Shown one piece after another: positions 24,601 through 33,600 of a stretch of DNA of 64,000 nt. Numbering within the stretch: position 1 is the first letter of the stretch; the number at the start of each line of letters is the position of its first letter. The notes beneath the pieces were generated by a model. The model was not told where the DNA came from and ran no database searches. It saw nothing but the letters and a program-made list of their open reading frames with translations. A program made the translations under genes and the position numbers. The stretch comes from Branchiostoma floridae (Eukaryota > Chordata > Leptocardii > Amphioxiformes > Branchiostomatidae): assembly GCF_000003815.2 (NCBI RefSeq), contig NC_049983.1:9672779-9736778 (forward strand), read 5' to 3'.

Positions 24601-27600
24601 ATATCCGTCGTCTTTAAAAACATGGTAATTAAGGATATTCACTGGATGATGGTTTTAATTTGCAACATTTTCATATTTTGAAACCACTGTTCATTGGCTT
24701 GATATCCCTGTGTTTAAAGACAACAAATATAGGTTATCCCACAGATAAAGGTAAACTACTTTTAACAGCGGAAAGTCTAAGGAGAAAAGCATTATGGACA
24801 ATAATGCTACTTCTGTCATTGCAATCTCTCTTTGAATTAAACTTGACCTTGAAATATTATTATGGAAGACGAGAAGAAACTTAAACTCAAACACATTTTC
24901 AGATGTACGTTCCATCTAATGTTATCTTGGGATCAGGACAACTTTTGTGCATGGATATGAATTCCCCAGTTTGTGCCATTGTAGCACATCAACAATGAAA
25001 TATGTAAGATTTCAGCTCAAAAGCATTGTAGACATTCAAGCCTACATTGTCAGATGGCTGCCAGAAGTATTTATGTCCAATCCCCACCACACATTCGAAA
25101 CACACCTGCAAGTCAAAGCAATCTCGCCCTGTTACCTTCTATCAATAGACAGTAATCCCCAGGTAATAGCCTCCATTTCCCATGCAAATAAGCCTGGAAC
25201 GGGGACGGTAATCAGGGGATAGCCGCTCCTTTTCATCAGGCAGGAACTGGTGCAGCTAATTGAAAGCCATTCTTGACAAATGAAGGTTCCAGTCAGGGAT
25301 GGGGTGCAGGGGTGCTTCGGGTGATTTAGTGCAGCCGTGCGGGTAATAGCGGTAAAGTTTCCAGCAGGGTTATAGTTACCCTCCCTGTTCAGTGATTTGA
25401 TGTGAAATATTTGGAGGACGGCTCTTGCATTTGAAGCAACACTGTAGATTGGACAAATGCCATCTCTTGCATTTGAAGCAACACTGTAGGTTTGATAAAT
25501 GCCAGCATAGCTGGCCAATATAACATTGAAATGTTATTTCAGCACCAAGGACAGGTCACAATGCTAATTCATCTTTATCCACTGGTTAACCTATATCAGT
25601 TGTTTTTAAAAAATGGGTCTTAATAGGCATATCAAGCAACAGGCAGTGGTTTCATATCAGAATATTCTGAAAATTTTGTAGTTGAAGCCACCATCTGTTG
25701 TACATGTATTACAATATTTGAAAATATTGCAGTTTGAAACCACCCTCTGCTTGATTTTACGTCCCGAAATGGTCAGTTTTGAAATAGAAAACTGATGAAG
25801 GTTACCCTTGTATAAAGGTGAACTACCATTGATATCACTTAGCTGTAACAGCGCTGTAAAGTTCACCATCAGGCCAAACTGAAAGGTCAAACAGCACTTA
25901 TTGTAGATTAACCTTTTGGAAGCATATGTCAACTATGCAAAGTGCATCATCATAGAGTAAGGCAATGGTACTTGTGTGTATACGGGAAGAAGAGAGCCAA
26001 TTTCTCTTCATTTCAGCCATCAACAATAAACCTATCAACTTTGGCAGGAGAGAGGGAACCAATTTATATAAAATAAAATTTAAGAAGGGTGCAGCTCTTG
26101 TGAAATTGAAAACAACAACTACAAAGTACAAAAATGTAGGTGATATTGTTTAGAATCAAGTCTAACACTAAGAACATAATTATGAGCAAGAATTATGAAT
26201 TTTTCTGTGTGTTTTAGAGCAGAAGTATCAAGTTGAGGCACACGACTTACATTTTCAGCACCAAGGACAGGATGGTTGTGCTGGAGTTGATATATGTACA
26301 CATGCCTTAAAATCTCCAACACAATGAGCTGCAAATGTTCTGATGAATTGGGAAACTTATATGTATGCTTAATGTAGTACACAATTTCCCATTCTCCCTA
26401 CACAACTTGTTTTCCAACTCGTATTCCCTGTTTCTTCTACTCAAATTTCATGTTTTTCCTATTCAATTTCTCTGTTTATCCAACTCACATTGCCATTTAT
26501 TTCCACTCACTTTCTCTATTTTTAAACTCAAATTCCCTGTTTTTCTTACCAAAATTGCTTCTTTCCCCTACTCAAGTGTCCCATTTTTCCATTTTTCCTA
26601 CTGAATTGCTCTACATGTATATCTCCTACTGTTTTTCTTACTCAATTTCCTGTTTTTCCAACTCAAAATATCCCTGTTTTTCTCACTCAATTTCCATCTT
26701 TTCGTAACTCACATTTTCCCTATTTTCCCTACTTATATTTTCTATTTTTCCTCACTACATGTACCATCTAAAGGAAATGTGCATTTTCTGGAAAAAAACA
26801 ACGCTCTGAATGGTCACTATAACTTGACCTGTATTATTTGCAGGTGTGGCTGTGTCTGGCTGATAAGCACATCCAGAACCTGCAGCTGGACTGGGACAAG
26901 ATGTGTCGACTGGCCTTCAACGAGCGCAGCAACCCTGACGACGATAAACTCGGCGTTCAAATTGTCAAGGTTGGTGGATAGATTCTGTCTCTTCCCACAG
27001 AAACTTCTAGCCCATGGGAAATACTAAGGGGTTTCAGTAAAAATAGATATGTGCCAGAAATACTAAGTTTCACAGTTTAATCATGGACAGTTAGCTTGAT
27101 GTCTGTATAGCCAGGATAAAGGCTGTCATCCCTTACCCCAGTTAGTTGTCATTTTTGTACATACAGAAGCGGCTGATGGAGTGAAAGGGGGTTTCAGAAG
27201 GCATTTGCCATGGTTTGTGCCAGAAATGATAAATTTCACAGCTTCACCATGATTTGGGACTTGTAAAGCTATGGTAAATACTTTCACATCTATTACATTT
27301 AGCTAGTTAGTTGTTACTTTTGTACAGAAGCTATGAGCTCATGGAGAAAGGGGGATTTCAGTACGAACTGATTTGTGACAGCAACTCTACATTTCACTTT
27401 ATCTTGCCTGTGGCTTGTACAGCAGAGTAGGTGCACCCATCTCTCATAGTTAGTCATATCTACTAGGTTTTGAATACTGTAGGTTGATATGTAGTCTGGT
27501 GTATATGTTGTGCATTACAGATAATAGTCATATCTACTAAGGTTTTGAAACCTGGAGGTTGATGTGTAGTTTGGGGTGCATATGTTGTGAATCATATATC

Positions 27601-30600
27601 TAATGGGTATTGGAAACTGCCAGTTGATCTGTAGTTTGGTGTGTACATGGTGTTGTGAATTTCAGTTACTAGTCATATTAACTGAAGTGTATTTAAAACT
27701 GCATGTGTTGGGTACAATTGTATCTACTGGGCATTGAAACATCTTTAGATCTTAATCTATACCACCCATTATTTGGGATCCTATGTTATCAATATTTGAG
27801 GTTAAATTTATCATCTTAGGGATAAAAAGATACATTTTCATTCAGTTTCAAATCATAAAGTTGATTAGGAGAAATTATTTTTAAGTAGTGTGTAAGCAAA
27901 TTTCCGTACCAGGATAGAGGGATGCACTCTGAGTCATGTATTGAAAACTATTGATGGTGATTTGTAGTTTGGTCTACGTGGTATTCACATGGTGTTGTGG
28001 ATTACAAAGATGGAAAGGTTATGCCCCCGGTGCCCCAGGTGGTATTTTGCTGCAGGTAATGTTGCAAATGTTATGGGCTTAACACTGTATTGGAGGGATA
28101 TTAAAGGCAATGCATCTTACTTCACTTAAGCCAATAATGCATTGGATAAGATTACCAGAATTCAGACTGTGTGGGTCATGTCAGAAATGGCTGACTTGTA
28201 TTCTGTCCTGTGTATGGTATTTCATGGAAGAAAGGCTGGGCTTGAATTACAGACTGGGTAGAATGAAGATATTTTACACCAATGTTTATACCAATGTATG
28301 GATATTCTATACCTTTACTGGCCTTGCTTGATTGCTCATACTCATCATGTAATTTGATTTCCACAATTATGGGAAAAGAAATAACTTAAATTACATATTT
28401 GGAAACAACATGAAACTGGGGTCTGATAAATTTTGACAGGTAGGTACATGTAGAATACCCATTTGCATGTTTCTTTCATCATTAATGTGATCATTGCTTG
28501 CCTATCACCTACATATCACATTAGGTTTACTGACAGATTTCCCCAATATAGGGTGTTTTTCCATATTCCAAATGATCAGTGTTTGAACTAAAGTAGGCTT
28601 ACACATGCATGGCCTTTTCTCATGGGTGTGACAAATAAGAGATAACATAAACTCATTTTGGGTACCCTGGGACCGACACACTAAAAATCAGATTTAAGGA
28701 GATTTCAGCATCTACAAATTCAGCATCAGTAATCTATCTCTGGTATAAGGACACTTCAGATATCAAGGTTTTCATTACATTTTTCAAAAAGACTGCACAA
28801 TAGATTTTAATGTTTTTTCATTGCATTCATTGTTTGGTAGCCCTAGTTGTCCCTTCTTCTTCTTAAGTTTGTAATTTTTAGCTTCTGAAAATATATTTTC
28901 ATCAATTTCATGTCATAAACTCAGATTTCTTGACGAACCGGGTGGAATTTTTATCCGACCACTTTTAAAAATATCTGTCCCACCACATGTCCTGAAGACA
29001 GCTCTTGTTGTGCTCTTATAATTAGGTTCCCTGTTGGAATTATAACAGTTGAATGCAGATGTTAATTATTGTGTTGGATTATTATTATCATAAATATGAA
29101 ATAATTCATTCATCAGCTAGCCAAAACATCTTTCTCACTGTTAACAATTTTTTTTTGCCTTAGTAAGATATCTGGGACTCTACTGTTCCCATTCAAAACT
29201 TTTATTCAGCCTGTTAAAGCAAATGCATTTTGTATGCTTTTCTGTAGGACCTCCACAGAACGGGGTGCAGTGGATTCTGTGCAGAGCAGGACAGGGTGGT
29301 GCTGAAGAGAGTCCTGCTGGCCTACGCTCGCTGGAACAAGTCTGTGGGGTACTGCCAGGGGTTCAACGTCCTCGCTGCTCTCATCCTGGAGGTCGTGGAG
29401 AGGGTGGAGGAGGATGCTCTCAAGGTCAGTGGGGTCAAACGTTTGGGGTCATATTTGTATAGAATTTGAGATAAGTAGAAATAGAGAGATGACACTATTT
29501 TACATTTTTTTTTACTGTAGGGATTTGCGAAAATCCGAGCATCAATACAAAATTACAGAATGTTTTACTACAATGTAGTTCATTTAGACTTTAATCTGTT
29601 CTTCCAAAAAGAATCCCTTGTAATGCTGTAGAAATAGAGAATAGATACTATTTGCATTTTTTTAAATAGGGATGTGCTGTTGAAGTTCCTAGAATCAATA
29701 CAAAATTACAGAATGTTTACTACAATGTAGTTCATTTAGACTTACATCTGTTCCTTAAAAAAATCCCTATGTTGTCTATTTTTGTAGTCAATACAGATTT
29801 ATTTCATGACCAATTTCTCAGCATGGAGATGTATGTAAGCAAATAAATCCTACTAGCAAATAGAACATAGGAGGAATTGAATACAACCTTAGGAAAAGAG
29901 AACAATAAATTCATTAGGAACTATATTAAATATTGTTCCCCAGGTGATGATCTACCTGATTGACTACGTGCTGCCGGATAGCTTCTTTGCCAACAACCTG
30001 CGTGCCTTGTCTGTGGATATGGCAGTGTTCAGGGAGCTGCTCAGGATACGGCTGCCTGACCTATCTAAACATCTGGATGACTTACAGAAAAGGGCCAACT
30101 CTAACCCTCAAGGTAATAAGCATTTCAATGGTTCTCTCCTTGGTGCTGAATGTGTAGTTTGAAGAACCCTGAAGAATTGCTCTCTCCTTAGTGCTGAATG
30201 TTCAGTCTGTAGAATTAGTGATAAGATTAACCTTGCTCCATTGCTCTTTTTTTGCATTTATATTCTTACTGTGGATAGTTTTAAGACATGGTCCTGATTA
30301 TCTTCAGTACTGTTGTAGTGTTGTCATGGCAGTTTCATGAATTATACATCTCTGTCAAGGTTTATATACATATATATATTGTAGACAAGACCTATTTACT
30401 TACAAATGCATCATTCTGTATTCCATCTTTTACGCAAAGCAGCTAAAGTATCCCCAATATACCATTCTTGTTGATCAATCTGTACCTGTAGCACCATGTT
30501 CTACATGAATTCTATCTGTAGCTTCAATACCCCACCATGTCTGTTCCCTCTGTATTGTCCATACCCCCTGAAATCTTCAATTTTCACAGCATTCAGCACA

Positions 30601-33600
30601 AGTTGTCTCAGTCTCAGAATATTTTCAAATCTATTTTCAAAATGCCATGCTTTCTCTTTTTCTTCCACCTCACTAATGCAGTTTTTCCTTGATGTTTACA
30701 GGGAACTATGAGCCTCCCCTGACCAACGTGTTTGTGATGCAATGGTTCCTGACTCTGTTTGCAACCTGCCTGCCCAAGTCTACAGTGCTCAGGGTGTGGG
30801 ACTCTGTCTTCTTCGAGGGGTCGGAGATTCTGCTGAGGACAGCCCTGGCTATCTGGGCCAAACTGGGAGAGTGAGTCTCTTGTTTAGACTCCCTTCATAT
30901 CTTGTCTTTGACTTTATTCAGGTTGTGACAAGTACAATACAAGATTACATTATGGATGAATTTATTGCTCAACAATCGCACAGGGTACAATGTATGGCAA
31001 CCAATGACAACTAATAGCTATGCAGATAATAGTACTTAAAGAGCTACATACAAAACAATGTGGACACCAGGCAGCAGACTGATATCATGACCACAACATA
31101 CATGTATACATATACAATACAAAAATGAACATATATTAAGTAGAATGAAATAGTTGTACATTAAAAATAGGTAAAGATAGAACATGTGCATGATAAGCTA
31201 AGAGTTTACTGCTAGACAGGGGCACAGCTGGAAGTGAACATTTTGAAAGCTGCCTATTGATGACAAGGTGACATCTAGTTCTTGTAGCAGCTGTTTCTGA
31301 ACTTCTAGTCAGTGAAAAAAAATGGCAAAATGCATTATGGCATTTGTCACAAAATGGGGTTTAAATGCCATTTACTGGTAATTGAGTGTTCAAGGGTTCA
31401 TCCAGATGTTATCTTGTCTTCTTGCATTGTTGTAATCTTTATGCCAGCTAGACAGCCAACAAATGAATAGATTCAAAGAAAATGAATAGATTCAATGAAA
31501 ATGAATGATTCGGGGCCCATTGCACATCGGGAATGCCAGAGGTTGACGTATTTAGAGACTCTGCCTTTTTCAAGTTGTGCAAATATGGTTATCTAATTTT
31601 TATCTTATTGACATGACTGAAAATGGCTTTGATATAAATCTTCCAAGAGGTCTCAAAACCATTTTTGAAATAATCTTGAGACTTAATCTTGAGATTGGTC
31701 TCAAAATATCTCAAGATTCAAGATGGAAATCAAGATTTAGCATGAAATCTTGAGATTTATGGAATAAATCTTGAGATTTTTCTACTTTTAATGAGGTGTG
31801 AGGACCTCCACTGGGGGTCATTATGATCTGTCGTATAGCAGAGAAGGTTTTTTTTTAAAAGATATGCAACTTTAAGCTGTAAACATCCGGAAGCATTTGT
31901 CCAAAGTGCTCTAGATCTGCTAGCTGCTAAATGTAGTCCCTTACCTGTTTACTTCTGTACAAGATTATTTTTTCTCTTTTTCTGGAAACACCAAAGACAT
32001 TCGAGCTACCATGGCATTACAAACAGCTCTTAAAAATAAACCCTCCGGATGGTGGCCTATTAGAATCGAATTGTGTGGCGGAGAAATCTGATAAGGTTGT
32101 CTGTAACCGTGTTACTGTCTGTTCCCTGCAGCCGCCTGAGGGACCTGGACTCTGCAGACCAGTTCTACGGCACCATGGCCATGTTGTGTCAGGAGATGCT
32201 CATGATGAACCTCATCGACCCCAATGAACTTGTGCAGGTCAGTATCTGATGGGAGTCCCTGTTTTGGCAATAAAAGAAAATAAAAGCCAACACAGATACT
32301 TTTTTCTTTGTAATTTCTTGGTTGAAACGCTGGGGTAACAGTGAGATTTTGTAAAGATTGTAATGCCAGTCTTCAAGTAATTTGATTTTGAGCAGTTATA
32401 AGAATGTTGTGAACGAAGATTGCATTCAAGATCAAAGTTGAAGCGAATGATTCTTTTTAGTCTTAGTACAGTATTACAGTAACAGTGCTCAATCCAAGAT
32501 TAGAATACCACCAGAACATATGATTTGAGAGCACTCAGTATCACATATTTGAGAGTCAAAATGATTGATATGGTGCCTATAAGTCTGTCTCAAATTTTTC
32601 CTGTCTCTGTCTTGATTTGTAGAGAATACTACATCATTAAATCTTTATATGCATCTGTCTGCACATGCATGCCTATGACGCACATATCTTCTTACATTTA
32701 TGATTCGATAAAGTGGATTATATTTTGTTTGAGCGTGCCTGTAGGATGCCAAGTGGCAAAATGTGTTTCCTGGATTAATAAATTGAAATAAATAAATAAA
32801 TAGAACCATGATCCATAATTTCTTCTGCCATAAACTGTCTACCCAATAACCGAGAGTTAGCTTTAGACTAGAGCAGATACTTGCTTTTATTATTTTTTTT
32901 TACACTGTTTGAATCTCTCATGTTACCTGCAATTAGCCCATGGGCAAGAATCTGCAATAAACTTATAATAGATAAATAAATAGAACCACCAATAATCCAT
33001 TTCTTCTGCTGTAGACTGTGTACAGTTTGGCGCCGTTTCCCTTCCCCGGTTTGGACGAACTGCGAGAGAAGTACACTTACAACATCACACCGTTCTCCCC
33101 GCTGGGTACAGACAAGGCCAAGAAGGCCATGAAGATGGCCACTAACAGTGATGAGGAGGTGGAACTGGACGAGGATGATCTAGCCATGGCTATTGGCTGC
33201 TTTGGAGGGATCTTCCCTCCAGAAACTTCACCCAAGAAAAAGGGTGAGCATTCCTCTGACTTTTGGACTGTTTTCTTAGTCTAAGAACAGGTCTACTTTC
33301 AAGAAAGGCATCTTTTCTTTTGGTACCATCTTAATGATATGAATCAGGCTTTGATGACATCGACCTAAGGCAACCTAAGCAATATTACAGCATCAAAGTG
33401 GAAATATTCTGAATAAGGCAATCTGCATGATATTGACATCTACTGCACTGTATTCTCACATTTACATCATAATTTGATACTTTGAGCGGTTGAAAACAGC
33501 CCAGAGACAAGTTGCACGAGGATATTCCTTATTATTGTACCCCCCAAAAATAAGGACTTGATTTGGAATCCTTGTGCAACTCATTCCCGCGCTGTTTTTA

